Of a stretch of 64,000 nucleotides of DNA, positions 9,060 to 17,489 are shown piece by piece. Position 1 is the first letter of the stretch. Every line of letters begins with the position of its first letter. The DNA comes from Ilyomonas limi (GTDB lineage Bacteria > Bacteroidota > Bacteroidia > Chitinophagales > Chitinophagaceae), in NCBI RefSeq assembly GCF_005233845.1, contig NZ_SZQL01000021.1, positions 25,690-89,689 on the forward strand, in the 5' to 3' direction. Both the position numbers and the translations under genes were made by a program. The notes below the pieces were generated by a model. The model did no database searches. It saw only the letters and a program-made list of their open reading frames with translations, and was not told the origin of the DNA.

Positions 9060-10472
9060 ATGAAATCAGTAATCATAATATACATCACCGCATTAATCAT
9101 GTTATTTACCACTGGATGCAAAGTTTCAAAGGACGTGAGCCTACCTGCCAATGCAGCACCCGCTGCATACAGGAATTCAAATACGGCAGATACCTCCACC
9201 ATTGCAGATATCCGGTGGAAACAGTTTTTCAATGAGGAGAATCTTCAGCACCTGATAAATAGCGCTATTACCAATAATTATGATATGCAGGTAGCGGTAA
9301 AAAATGTAGAAGCAGCGCAACTAATCGTGAAGCAAAGCAGGTTAGGTTATTTGCCTCAGGCAAGTTTGCAGGTAGCAGGCTCTATCAACCGCCCTTCCGA
9401 TGCCAGTTTAAATGGGTTAAGTTTGAGCAAGTTCGTTGGTAAATCTTATATAGAAGATTACTCCGCAAGTGCTGTACTTAGCTGGGAGGCGGATATATGG
9501 GGTAAGATAAAGAACCAAAAAGACAAAGCATTGGCAGCCTATCTGCAAACAATAGAAGCCAGGAAGGCAATACAAACTGGCTTGGTGGCGTCTGTTGCAC
9601 AGGGCTATTACAATTTGCTGATGCTGGATGCACAAATAGCTATTGCGAAAAAAAATTTATTACTTAACGATAGTACGCTGAATATTATCAAACTGCAATA
9701 CAATGCAGGGCAGGTAACAGCGCTCGCTGTAGAACAAGCAACCGCACAGCGTTTGGTAGCAGCACAATTGATTCCGCAAATAGAGCAGGACATAATCATA
9801 CAGGAAGACGCATTAAGTGTATTAACTGGTGAAATGCCCGCTGCTATTAAGAGAACTGGCACCATCAGTAATATCTCGTTTACAGATCAGTTATCAGCAG
9901 GCGTTCCATCATCTTTATTACGCAACCGACCTGATGTAAGGGCAAGAGAGCTGGAACTCACCATTGCCAATGCCAATACCGGTATAGCCAAGGCAAACTT
10001 GTATCCCTCCCTGAGCATTACGGCATCCGGTGGCATCAATGCTTTCAAAGTGAGTAACTGGTTTACCATTCCGGCATCTCTGTTCACTGCTGCAGCAGCC
10101 GGAATTACGCAACCGCTTTTTCAGCAAAAACAGTTGAAAACACACTATGAACTATCAAAAGTAGAGCGAGAAAAAGCAGTAATACAATTCAGGCAATCGG
10201 TTTTGACAGCAGTAGGTGAAGTTGCAGATGCATTAGCAAAAGCAGGCAAGCTACAGGAGCAGCAATCTATTGCAGCAACCAGAGTAAACACATTGCAACA
10301 AGCTACAGGTAATGCCAATCTTCTTTTCAAAAATGGTATGGCGGATTATTTAGAAGTAATTACTGCACAGGGCAATGTGTTACAGGCAGAATTGGAACTG
10401 ACTGTATTAAAGAAGGAACAGCTTGATGCCCGAATAGAGCTATACCGCTCGCTTGGCGGTGGCTGGAAATAA
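9060..10472 (+). CDS. Outer membrane efflux lipoprotein (NodT/OprM-type TolC family)
   Basis: A 470-residue protein starting MKSVIIIYITALIMLFTTGC, a lipoprotein signal with Cys20. It contains two outer-membrane-efflux repeats of long helices, with typical sequences such as WKQFFNEENLQHLINSAI and LRNRPDVRARELELTIANA. It ends LDARIELYRSLGGGWK, a classic NodT-family terminus. It should form the trimeric channel that completes the tripartite pump encoded upstream in the same operon. Confidence 0.93.
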   Translation: MKSVIIIYITALIMLFTTGCKVSKDVSLPANAAPAAYRNSNTADTSTIADIRWKQFFNEENLQHLINSAITNNYDMQVAVKNVEAAQLIVKQSRLGYLPQASLQVAGSINRPSDASLNGLSLSKFVGKSYIEDYSASAVLSWEADIWGKIKNQKDKALAAYLQTIEARKAIQTGLVASVAQGYYNLLMLDAQIAIAKKNLLLNDSTLNIIKLQYNAGQVTALAVEQATAQRLVAAQLIPQIEQDIIIQEDALSVLTGEMPAAIKRTGTISNISFTDQLSAGVPSSLLRNRPDVRARELELTIANANTGIAKANLYPSLSITASGGINAFKVSNWFTIPASLFTAAAAGITQPLFQQKQLKTHYELSKVEREKAVIQFRQSVLTAVGEVADALAKAGKLQEQQSIAATRVNTLQQATGNANLLFKNGMADYLEVITAQGNVLQAELELTVLKKEQLDARIELYRSLGGGWK

Positions 10473-10477
10473 AACAG

Positions 10478-10666
10478 ATGCTAAGGGTTTATGAAAATTA
10501 TGGACCCACATCAGAACCCGGTAACGAACTTTTTCTTACAGTATTGGAGAAAAACCTGCTAAATGTTAATAGCAAAGAAATGAATACACCTTTCAAACTG
10601 TGGAAAAACACACTAAAAGAATACAACGATTTTTATGGTGGGAATCTCACAATCGAAAGACTTTAA
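10478..10666 (+). CDS. Small open frame after the efflux operon, doubtful
   Basis: A 62-codon frame begins 5 bp after the outer membrane factor gene. The translation is plausible protein (EMNTPFKLWKNTLKEYNDFYGG) but I recognise no family. It may be a decayed gene end or chance. It abuts the remnant of a transposase on the opposite strand. Confidence 0.2.
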   Translation: MLRVYENYGPTSEPGNELFLTVLEKNLLNVNSKEMNTPFKLWKNTLKEYNDFYGGNLTIERL

Positions 10667-10935
10667 AGTTGTGCATAATGTCCCGTAGTTTGCTGGTTTT
10701 ACTGCCAATAATCAGGTGTATATGACTGGTCATAATGCACCAGGCATATACATCCAATCCTTTATAGCGCTGGCAAGCTTCAAACTATCCACCACAATGT
10801 TGTGGTATTTATTTCTGATAAATATATCTATCCAATACACCACTGCAAAGAAGACAAAATAAAACATTGTGTTATCGTAGAATCTGTATCGATCATTCCT
10901 GTTTGTAAAAGAGCTTAGCTGATGAAGATAGTTTT
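10650..10935 (-). pseudogene. Frameshifted REP-associated tyrosine transposase (RAYT, Y1 type) remnant
   Basis: Two minus-strand frames together resemble an IS200-like Y1/RAYT protein. The first gives RYRFYDNTMFYFVFFAVVYW and the second gives GLDVYAWCIMTSHIHLIIGS, which contains the His-hydrophobic-His motif (HIH) of the HUH nuclease fold. They lie in different frames, so at least one frameshift has broken the gene, and the catalytic Tyr region is missing. A REP-like hairpin repeat lies directly upstream of it, as is usual for RAYT genes. Confidence 0.65.
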
Positions 10936-10945
10936 GGATACGTAC

Positions 10946-11024
10946 ATGTAAGTGGAGGTTGATTATTGGAAGCGAATGTTCCGGTATAGTGGACATAAGC
11001 GAGACTCTTGTGCCGGTGAGAGGA
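10946..11024. repeat. REP-like repeat, copy A
   Basis: This about 79-bp stretch is similar to 15259-15337. Both share TGTAAGTGG, then TTGATWATTGGAAGCG, then an imperfect hairpin (here 10991-11014, GGACATAAGC against CTTGTGCC). The copy adjoins the RAYT remnant, which suggests it is the cognate REP element. Confidence 0.55.
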
Positions 11025-11184
11025 ATACTAATTATCAATTAGCGTGTTTGCCACCTTTCGCCATTGCGCTTAAGAAATAATCAGGCAACAATGGTTACAT
11101 TTTGCTAACAGCTACGTACTAATATATTTATGTGAACTTCAATATATCAACCACCTTCATTTATCATTCTTTAAAAAAACATTT

Positions 11185-12885
11185 ATGAAAATCATGTGTT
11201 ACGCCCTGGCTTTTGTTGCTTTACCTTGTATAGTACAGGCACAAAACAATATTCCACCTTCGCGGCAAAGTATCAGTATCAAATTGCCTTATTGGTCGCT
11301 AAAAGGCAATAGCGGCACTAATCCCGCAATCAATTTTTTGGGTACTAAAGATGCGCAGCCGCTCGTGTTCAGAGTTAATAATAAAATATCGGGGTATATA
11401 GAGTATGACTCTTTAAAGGGAAATACCTCATTGGGGTATCGGTCTTTGCAGCTCAACACGAGTGTTTATAATACAGCTATGGGATATGGGGCGCTTTCCT
11501 TTAACACAAACGGTCAATACAATACGGCTACCGGTGCATTTGCACTGTACGCTAATCAAACAGGGCTAGGCAATGTGGCTAATGGTGCATTTGCACTTAA
11601 CCAAAATACGTTTGGTAGTTTCAATACGGCTATTGGTCAGGATGCCATGCGGTCTACCACCTTTGGCTCTAACAATATTGCTGTTGGTAACCAGGTACTA
11701 ACGCAAAACCTGACAGGAAGCAATAATGTGGCAATGGGCTCTCTGGCGCTTTATTTCAACAAAGCATCCGACAATACTGCCATTGGTTCAAATGCACTGT
11801 ACGATAATACAGATGGAACCGGCAATACAGCTACCGGCGAGTATTCATTATACATCAATACAACCGGCAATAGCAACACCGCGGTAGGCAACGCTTCTCT
11901 CTTTTTTAGTTCAACCGGCAACAATAATACGGCTATAGGTAATTCTGCTTTGTTTACGAACCAAACAGGTAGTAATAATACAGCTATCGGGTACAATGCC
12001 AATGTAACATCCGGCAATCTTTCCAACGCCACCGCTATCGGCTACGCTGCTTTTGTAGATTCCAGTAATAAGGTGCGGCTCGGCAACAACTTTGTAAGCA
12101 GTATTGGCGGCGAAGTAAACTTCACAAATTATGCAGCAGACAATATCAAAAAGGATATAGAAGAAAACGTTCCGGGGTTGAAGTTTATCAATGCACTGCG
12201 CCCGGTTACTTACAATTTAAACCTTGTTGGGCAAACGGTGAAAGTAGCAGGTAATATTCCATCTAATAACAGTAAAGTAAGCAGTTTTCTAAAAACGGCA
12301 AATAGCATGACCACCGAAGTCAGTAAGCAAATTGGTGAAATCCGGTTTACAGGGTTGCTGGCAAACGAAGTAGCTACTGCTGCCAACGCCTCGGACTATG
12401 ATTTTAGTGGTATTGATAAGAATGGAACAACTACAGGCTTGCGCTACGCAGAGTTTGTAATGCCGTTGATAAAAGCAGTGCAGGAGTTAAGCAAAAAGAA
12501 TGATGAAAAAGATGAAAAAATTAATGACCTGCAACAGCAAATTGATGATTTAAAAGCAATGATTACTGCCGGAAACCAGGCTTCTGCCCGCAATACACAA
12601 CAGCCGGTTGCCGCTACATTAGCAGGAGCTATGCTTCAGCAAAACGCGCCTAATCCATTCGCCAATTCAACGATCATTCATTATACGCTGCCGGCAACTT
12701 ATTCATCAGCCATTATAAAGGTTACCAATGCTAAAGGAGATGTGGTAAAACAAATCAGGCTTACCGGCAGTGGCAACGGAAACATACAATTAGATGCTTC
12801 CTCACTGGCTTCCGGTACTTACCAGTATTCATTGTATATCAATGAACAGCTTATTGGCAGCAGAACAATGATGCTTGTAAAATGA
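11185..12885 (+). CDS. Repeat-built surface protein with S74-like region and T9SS type A sorting domain
   Basis: A 566-residue protein with a signal peptide (residues 1-20, ending VQAQ). Residues about 75-275 form roughly ten repeats of about 23 residues with the core NTAIGxxAL, like the head repeats of YadA-type trimeric adhesins. Next comes a region like peptidase S74/tail-fibre chaperones (DIKKDIEENVPGLKFINALRPVTY has the same spacing, here NIKKDIEENVPGLKF), then a coiled coil (residues about 430-470). The last about 85 residues match a type A sorting domain: LQQNAPNPFANSTIIHYTLP to the end. It is probably secreted through the T9SS and displayed on the cell surface; its partner is unknown. 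Confidence 0.85.
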   Translation: MKIMCYALAFVALPCIVQAQNNIPPSRQSISIKLPYWSLKGNSGTNPAINFLGTKDAQPLVFRVNNKISGYIEYDSLKGNTSLGYRSLQLNTSVYNTAMGYGALSFNTNGQYNTATGAFALYANQTGLGNVANGAFALNQNTFGSFNTAIGQDAMRSTTFGSNNIAVGNQVLTQNLTGSNNVAMGSLALYFNKASDNTAIGSNALYDNTDGTGNTATGEYSLYINTTGNSNTAVGNASLFFSSTGNNNTAIGNSALFTNQTGSNNTAIGYNANVTSGNLSNATAIGYAAFVDSSNKVRLGNNFVSSIGGEVNFTNYAADNIKKDIEENVPGLKFINALRPVTYNLNLVGQTVKVAGNIPSNNSKVSSFLKTANSMTTEVSKQIGEIRFTGLLANEVATAANASDYDFSGIDKNGTTTGLRYAEFVMPLIKAVQELSKKNDEKDEKINDLQQQIDDLKAMITAGNQASARNTQQPVAATLAGAMLQQNAPNPFANSTIIHYTLPATYSSAIIKVTNAKGDVVKQIRLTGSGNGNIQLDASSLASGTYQYSLYINEQLIGSRTMMLVK

Positions 12886-12971
12886 GAAAATGCATGTTAA
12901 AATCAGGTTACATGCTGCAGGTGAGGGGGAGATGCTGAAGGCATAATTTAATACTTGCTTTGTTTTATTAA

Positions 12972-13006
12972 CCCTGAAGCTGCGATAAAGAGCTTCGGGG
13001 TTTTTT
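12972..13006 (+). terminator. Rho-independent terminator of the surface protein gene
   Basis: CCCTGAAGCT, a 9-nt loop, AGCTTCGGGG and then TTTTTT. It lies 86 bp after the stop codon at 12883-12885. Confidence 0.8.
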
Positions 13007-13032
13007 GTTGAATATATAGGCATTTTGAAAAT

Positions 13033-13158
13033 CAGCTTCGCCGCATCTTACAATGCAGTTTATAACTGCTGTTTGCTTTAAACATAAAAGCCTCTGTTTG
13101 AAGTTATAAACTGCTAATGAAAAGCTAGCGAAGGGTTCCACTTTGCTGAGTTGGGATC
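13033..13158. repeat. Palindromic intergenic repeat, family 1 copy A
   Basis: It starts AGCTTCGCCGCATCTT and contains a perfect 13-bp inverted repeat, GCAGTTTATAACT at 13055-13067 and its complement at 13102-13114. It ends with TTTGCTGAGTTGGGA. Related copies occur at 13795-13945 and in part at 17254-17300. Confidence 0.6.
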
Positions 13159-13219
13159 ATTTTTTTCTCATTGCTTGGCTACGTATGAAGATGCAAACTG
13201 GGTGAAGATGCGGCGAAGC

Positions 13220-13425
13220 TACAAACCATAAGTGTTCGAAACCTGCGATATTAAGGTTTTCAGCTTGTCATTGCGAACGGAGTGAAGCAATCTGTGAGTT
13301 GTAGAAAAATCAAGATGAGCCATCAAGCTTTGATTTACAGCTAAGCATAGACTGCTTCGTAAACCCGCAGTGACGATATTATTCTACTGTCAAACATAAA
13401 ATTCATGTTTCGAACACTTATGGCT
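13220..13425. repeat. Nested inverted repeats (MITE-like)
   Basis: The outer arms CCATAAGTGTTCGAAAC (13226-13242) and GTTTCGAACACTTATGG (13407-13423) are complementary. Inside lies a second element, 13266-13375, with arms TGTCATTGCGAAC and CCGCAGTGACG plus GAAGCAATCT against GACTGCTTC. The inner element resembles palindromic repeats seen between genes in many bacteria, and appears to have landed inside the outer one. Confidence 0.55.
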
Positions 13426-13524
13426 ACAAACTTCGCCGAGTTGTAAGATTGCAATCTTCGCTGAGTTGGTACGCAAAGTAACAACGGCATAGTTTTTATT
13501 AATACATAGTAAAACATAAATAGC

Positions 13525-13650
13525 ATGAAAAAGTATTCAATAATCGTGGCTATGCTTATGGTAATTGGTGTCTCAATCAGTTCTTGCAGCGCGTCTGCAC
13601 GAGTAGGTACCAAAAACCATGAGGTAGGTGCCAGTACACATGTTAATTAG
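13525..13650 (+). CDS. Tiny lipoprotein, 41 residues
   Basis: ATG 13525 to TAG 13648 encodes 41 residues beginning MKKYSIIVAMLMVIGVSISSC, a clear lipoprotein signal with Cys21. The mature part is only about 21 residues and ends HEVGASTHVN. It is followed by a strong terminator, so it is likely expressed as a single-gene unit. Function unknown. It is easy to miss because of its size and because repeats surround it. Confidence 0.65.
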   Translation: MKKYSIIVAMLMVIGVSISSCSASARVGTKNHEVGASTHVN

Positions 13651-13727
13651 CGATTAAATTCAATAGAGACGTGCGTACCAAATAAGTGACGTATTAAAAT
13701 CAATCCATATGCCGCTAATAACTTTAC

Positions 13728-13750
13728 AAAGCCCACGAAAGCGGGCTTTT
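13728..13750 (+). terminator. Terminator after the tiny lipoprotein gene
   Basis: AAAGCCC-ACGAAAGC-GGGCTTTT: a 7-bp stem with a T-run, 78 bp after the lipoprotein stop codon. Confidence 0.75.
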
Positions 13751-13794
13751 GTATTTATAGCATTGCATCCCCCATCTGGCGAGGCTTGCAGCTT

Positions 13795-13960
13795 CATCGC
13801 ATCTTTTCAGTAGTTTATAACTGCCCTTATTTATTGTAAAATTCACTTATTTAAACTTATAAACTTTTAATAAAAGCCAGTGAAGTTGCAAACTTCGCTG
13901 AGTTGAGGGAATTCATGTTTCGAACACCTATGGTGGAACACTTCGCTGAGTTGGGATTGG
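13795..13960. repeat. Palindromic intergenic repeat, family 1 copy B
   Basis: It starts AGCTTCATCGCATCTT, carries the diverged arms AGTTTATAACTGC and ACTTATAAACTT, and continues to CTTCGCTGAGTTG. The segment GTTTCGAACACCTATGG (13918-13934) is shared with the outer arms of the nested repeat at 13220-13425. Confidence 0.5.
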
Positions 13961-14021
13961 ACTACACGTAGAGTGTAACATCTTCTAAGAATCCAGTGAT
14001 TTCTGTTTTATACATAAGGTG

Positions 14022-14029
14022 TAAATTTG
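14022..14029 (+). promoter_or_regulatory. Bacteroidota -7 element (TAAATTTG) of the SIR2-like gene
   Basis: TAAATTTG fits the TAnnTTTG consensus and lies 30 bp before the ATG of the SIR2-like gene. Confidence 0.5.
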
Positions 14030-14059
14030 GTTGCATACTTTATTGCAAGTAAAGATTAA

Positions 14060-15157
14060 ATGAATAAACAACAATTAAGAGACATATACAATCGTGTATT
14101 TTTTATTGGTGCCGGCGCATCTAAACAGGATAGATTTCCACTTACTAATGAATTAAAGTATGGAGTGGCATGGGCTGTTTGTAAAGAGGAAGCACGATTA
14201 CAACCACTCAAGAAGCACTTAAGATATTTATATAATGTTCAGGAAAATACATTAAAAGCAGGTAAAGCATTTTGGGATAGGAAGTTGCTGGCAGACAATT
14301 CACAACAAGATGACTTAGGTAAATTGCCAGATGTAACTGATCTGCTATCTACCTTAGATTGGATGATTCGTGAGGAAAGCAGCTTTGGTCCCGGATTGAA
14401 TACAGGCAAATCTGAGGTCAGCAAATCAGCTATTGAGCTTGCATACATAAGGGATCTTATTGTTCAGGCTTTGTGTTATAGTCTGGGTTTATATATGGAA
14501 TTGAAAGATGCCTCTACTTCTTGTAATTTCATTGAGCATGTCAAGCCCAACGATTCAATTATAACAACAAACTGGGATCTTTTACTTGACGCTGCCAGAG
14601 ATACAAAATTTGGTTCGAAGCCGGAAGATTATGGAACAACAGGGAATGTAGTTTTGGAAGGTAGCACAATACACCCTTGTAAAAAACGCCCTAAGCTTTT
14701 AAAATTACATGGATCATTAAGCTGGCGCTACTGCCCGCGATGTCAGCGTCTTGTGATTGATCCTTTACACCATGTTGCGGGAGAGCGGGAGCAAAATGCA
14801 ACATGCTTATGTAATTGTGAATATTCAGAGTTAATCGTTACACCAAGCTTTGTACGGGAATATAGGAATGTGCATCTTTTAACCATATGGCGCGAAGCAT
14901 TAATGACTTTAGCAAGATCTCCGGAATGGGTATTTATTGGTTATTCACTTCCTCCGGATGATATTGGTATCCGAACATTGCTATTAAAAGCTCGTTGTAT
15001 TCGCAAAGATGCAGGTCTTAAAGATCCTGTTGTAACAATTGTGACCGGCTCAAATAGGCGTGAGGAAACAATCAAACGTTATAATGGTGTTTTTACTAAT
15101 GCCAAACTGTATGAGAAAGGTGACTTTGGAACTTTTGTAAGTAATGGGCTATTATAA
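14060..15157 (+). CDS. SIR2-like domain protein, stand-alone
   Basis: A 365-residue protein with the NAD-binding signature of the SIR2 fold: FFIGAGASKQDRFPLTNEL (residues about 15-33), IITTNWDLLLDAA (about 171-183) and LLKLHGSLSW (about 218-227). Paired cysteines CPRC and CLCNC (about 230-256) could hold zinc, as in sirtuins. C-terminal WVFIGYSLPPDDIG is the usual SIR2-like end of the fold. In bacteria, many SIR2-like proteins act as NAD-depleting effectors in anti-phage systems such as Thoeris, DSR and pAgo-SIR2. Here no obvious partner gene is adjacent, so a defence role is only an inference. A promoter element lies just upstream. Confidence 0.8.
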   Translation: MNKQQLRDIYNRVFFIGAGASKQDRFPLTNELKYGVAWAVCKEEARLQPLKKHLRYLYNVQENTLKAGKAFWDRKLLADNSQQDDLGKLPDVTDLLSTLDWMIREESSFGPGLNTGKSEVSKSAIELAYIRDLIVQALCYSLGLYMELKDASTSCNFIEHVKPNDSIITTNWDLLLDAARDTKFGSKPEDYGTTGNVVLEGSTIHPCKKRPKLLKLHGSLSWRYCPRCQRLVIDPLHHVAGEREQNATCLCNCEYSELIVTPSFVREYRNVHLLTIWREALMTLARSPEWVFIGYSLPPDDIGIRTLLLKARCIRKDAGLKDPVVTIVTGSNRREETIKRYNGVFTNAKLYEKGDFGTFVSNGLL

Positions 15158-15212
15158 AATGAAAGGAGGGTTAACTATTCTATAAAATTTCTTCCAGGTT
15201 AATGCAATTGAA

Positions 15213-15362
15213 GGTTCGTGACATCACGAATCAAGGCAGCAAATAGTTCGGATGAGCAAATGTAAGTGGGTTTGATAATTGGAAGCGGACGCTTCGGTGT
15301 AGCTGGCACAAGCGGTATGCTTGCGCCAGTAGGGAAATTGGAGATTCGTGAAGGCACGAACC
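15213..15362. repeat. REP/REPIN-like element, copy B
   Basis: Three hairpins are arranged in a row. The outer two are near-identical: GGTTCGTG-ACAT-CACGAATC at 15213-15232 and GATTCGTG-AAGG-CACGAACC at 15343-15362, each followed by AAGGCA. The central one is TGGCACAAGC-GGTAT-GCTTGCGCCA at 15304-15328. The middle 79 bp resembles the repeat beside the RAYT remnant at 10946. This looks like a non-autonomous element once moved by a RAYT protein. Confidence 0.6.
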
Positions 15363-15381
15363 AAGGCAACAGGCATTATCA

Positions 15382-17013
15382 TTAAACGATGCCCTCAATT
15401 TCAAATACAGAACCAATGCCGGTAGGCATTTTGTCCGGAACGGTAACCAATAATCCATCACTTGTATTTTTCCAGTTGAGCTTATCATTATAACCCATCA
15501 GAGCAACACGGGTAGCTGTTTTTCCCGCCAGGGTTTTTATCAGCACTTCTTTTCGCGGAACGCCTAACGTGGTGGCATATAGAAGTCTTTCTTTCTGTGC
15601 AAAGCGGATGTCTTCTGCCGTGAATGGTTTTCCTTTTCCTTCGTTAAAACCCTGCGCTGTTAAAGCGGCTGTTTCTTGCATGGCGGGGCCTTCACCTAAA
15701 ATGGCATACGGATGTGTATCGTAAATGCTGTTACTGTTTACTTTCATCCATGCAGTAATACCCTTCACCACTTCTTTTTCATCACTGTCTATTGTACCGT
15801 CACCTTTAACCGGGATGCTTAACAACAGGTTGCCATTTTTGCTTACTACATCTACCAATGTATGAATAACAGTTTCTGCTGTTTTGTACCGGTGGTTTTC
15901 GTAAACGCGCTTATCGTAGTGCCAACTTCCGATGCAGGTATCCGTTTGCCAGGTTTCGGGCTCTATGATATTGCTTTGCCCTCTTTCTATATCCCATACC
16001 ATGCACTTACGCTGCTGCTCGTCTAATATTTTACCATTGATAACGGCCTGTAAAGAACCATGCTTTTTGATGCTGCTGTTGTACATATGTGCAGCTATGC
16101 GCAGGCCGGCATCGTTTATGGGCCATAACGGCAATGCAGTATCATCGAAGTACAACAGGTCGGGTTCATATTTATCTATAAGTTCTACGGTTCTGTTGTA
16201 AAACTTTTCGCAATACTCCTTTGAAGGGGGTGTTACGCCGTTGCCCCAGTTCCACTGGCGGTGAATTGCTCCATCATCTAAGCTGTGTTCACTCAGCGGG
16301 TGATTTTGTGCATACAGGTCCTGGGGATCATAACCAGCCCACCACTTGCCAGCGCCCTGTTCCCTGGTGAGCTTACCATCGTAGGGAACACCTTTTAACG
16401 TACCTTCTTTATCGCTGCGTTGCGCTACTTCGTACCAGCTCCAGGCATGTGCCGCATGCACACTTACACCAAAGTGCAGACCATGATTTCTTGCAGCTTT
16501 TGCCCAGCCGCCGATCAGGTCTTTTTTCGGTCCCATTCTTACCGCGTTCCAGGGCTGGTAGGTGCTGTTATAATTATCAAAGTTGTCGTGATGGTTAGCC
16601 AAAGCTACAAAGTACCGGGCACCTGCTTCTTTGTATAAACGGAGGAGCTCTTCGGGTTTCCAGCTTTCTGCTTTCCATTCGTGAATCACGTCTTTAAAAC
16701 CGAACCTGGAAGGATGTCCATATGTTTTGAGATGATAGTTATACTGGTCGCTGCCTTCCTGGTACATGCCTCTTGCATACCAGTCGCCATACTCCGGTTG
16801 GCATTGCGGTCCCCAGTGCGCCCAGATACCAAACTTGGCATTCTTATACCAGCCAGGAGTCTGGTACTGCTGAAGCGATGTCCAGTTTGGTTTAAAAGGA
16901 CCATCAGCCATAAACCTATTTGTATTGCCTGATGCTGCATGCAGGTATGCATTCCGAAGCCAGATGGCAGGTACTAAAGCGGCAGCGGTTTTCAATAACT
17001 TTCGTCTGTTCAT
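15382..17013 (-). CDS. Alpha-L-fucosidase, glycoside hydrolase family 29
   Basis: A 543-residue protein starting MNRRKLLKTAAALVPAIW, a signal with a twin-Arg-like RRKLLK start, so it is probably exported. GH29 hallmarks include WYKNAKFGIWAHWGPQC (residues about 53-69), ARYFVALANHHDNFDNY (about 132-148) and PDLLYFDDTALPLW (about 283-296), where the first Asp of FDD fits the catalytic nucleophile. NGNLLLSIPVKGDG is also typical of the family. It would release L-fucose from glycans in the periplasm or outside the cell. It stands alone with no SusC/SusD genes nearby. Confidence 0.88.
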   Translation of the reverse strand: MNRRKLLKTAAALVPAIWLRNAYLHAASGNTNRFMADGPFKPNWTSLQQYQTPGWYKNAKFGIWAHWGPQCQPEYGDWYARGMYQEGSDQYNYHLKTYGHPSRFGFKDVIHEWKAESWKPEELLRLYKEAGARYFVALANHHDNFDNYNSTYQPWNAVRMGPKKDLIGGWAKAARNHGLHFGVSVHAAHAWSWYEVAQRSDKEGTLKGVPYDGKLTREQGAGKWWAGYDPQDLYAQNHPLSEHSLDDGAIHRQWNWGNGVTPPSKEYCEKFYNRTVELIDKYEPDLLYFDDTALPLWPINDAGLRIAAHMYNSSIKKHGSLQAVINGKILDEQQRKCMVWDIERGQSNIIEPETWQTDTCIGSWHYDKRVYENHRYKTAETVIHTLVDVVSKNGNLLLSIPVKGDGTIDSDEKEVVKGITAWMKVNSNSIYDTHPYAILGEGPAMQETAALTAQGFNEGKGKPFTAEDIRFAQKERLLYATTLGVPRKEVLIKTLAGKTATRVALMGYNDKLNWKNTSDGLLVTVPDKMPTGIGSVFEIEGIV

Positions 17014-17378
17014 ATTACAATAATCTGTTTTTTAGAGACTCACCTGGTAGCCCTTGCCGGTAAAGATAGCTAACCTGGTCTATAGCCTTGGATTATGGCG
17101 ACAAATGATGCAAATGTAAGCTATGCAAATCGGGAGATTTGATGACGAAGCGATATAGTAGGGAGACTATGCCGAACGGGGAATAGCAAATGCATCTTTA
17201 ATGGCTGAATTGAACTGCTATCATGCGCACATTATCCTGCTTCGAACACTGGCGGTTTACAAGCTTCGCTGCATTATTCCGGCAGTCTATAACTTTATAC
17301 CATCTTTCAATGGTGTACTAAAGTAACTTCCAAAATAAGAAGGATTGAAACTAACCTCTTCGCAGGTGTGCAAGGATT

Positions 17379-17402
17379 GGAGTAAAGTACTCCTCTTTTT
17401 TT
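17379..17402 (+). terminator. Terminator-like hairpin with T-tract
   Basis: GGAGTA-AAG-TACTCC is followed by TCTTTTTTTT. The upstream transcript on this strand is unclear. It may belong to the end of the IS element. Confidence 0.45.
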
Positions 17403-17410
17403 GGACAGGG

Positions 17411-17439
17411 TATGTGCTCCTCTAAGAGAGGAGCACATA
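17411..17439. repeat. Perfect 13-bp inverted repeat with 3-nt loop
   Basis: TATGTGCTCCTCT-AAG-AGAGGAGCACATA. No T-run follows on either strand. It lies just outside the IS3-like transposase remnant, so it may be part of that element's end. Confidence 0.5.
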
Positions 17440-17489
17440 GTAAAAAGAACAAAAGCCACCAAAGCTTTTTTTCTTTTTACGAGCAATCA

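Larger units (their letters stand above)
17014..17489. other. Intergenic region between fucosidase and IS remnant
   Basis: No gene is seen. At 17254-17300 is a partial copy of repeat family 1 (AAGCTTCGCTGCATTATTCC then CAGTCTATAACTTT), preceded by TTCGAACACT. Two strong hairpins at 17379-17402 and 17411-17439 are listed separately. Confidence 0.5.

Noticed and set aside
13341..13613. Minus-strand frame of 90 codons
   Set aside because: It runs through palindromic repeats and antisense to the tiny lipoprotein gene; the translation is not protein-like.
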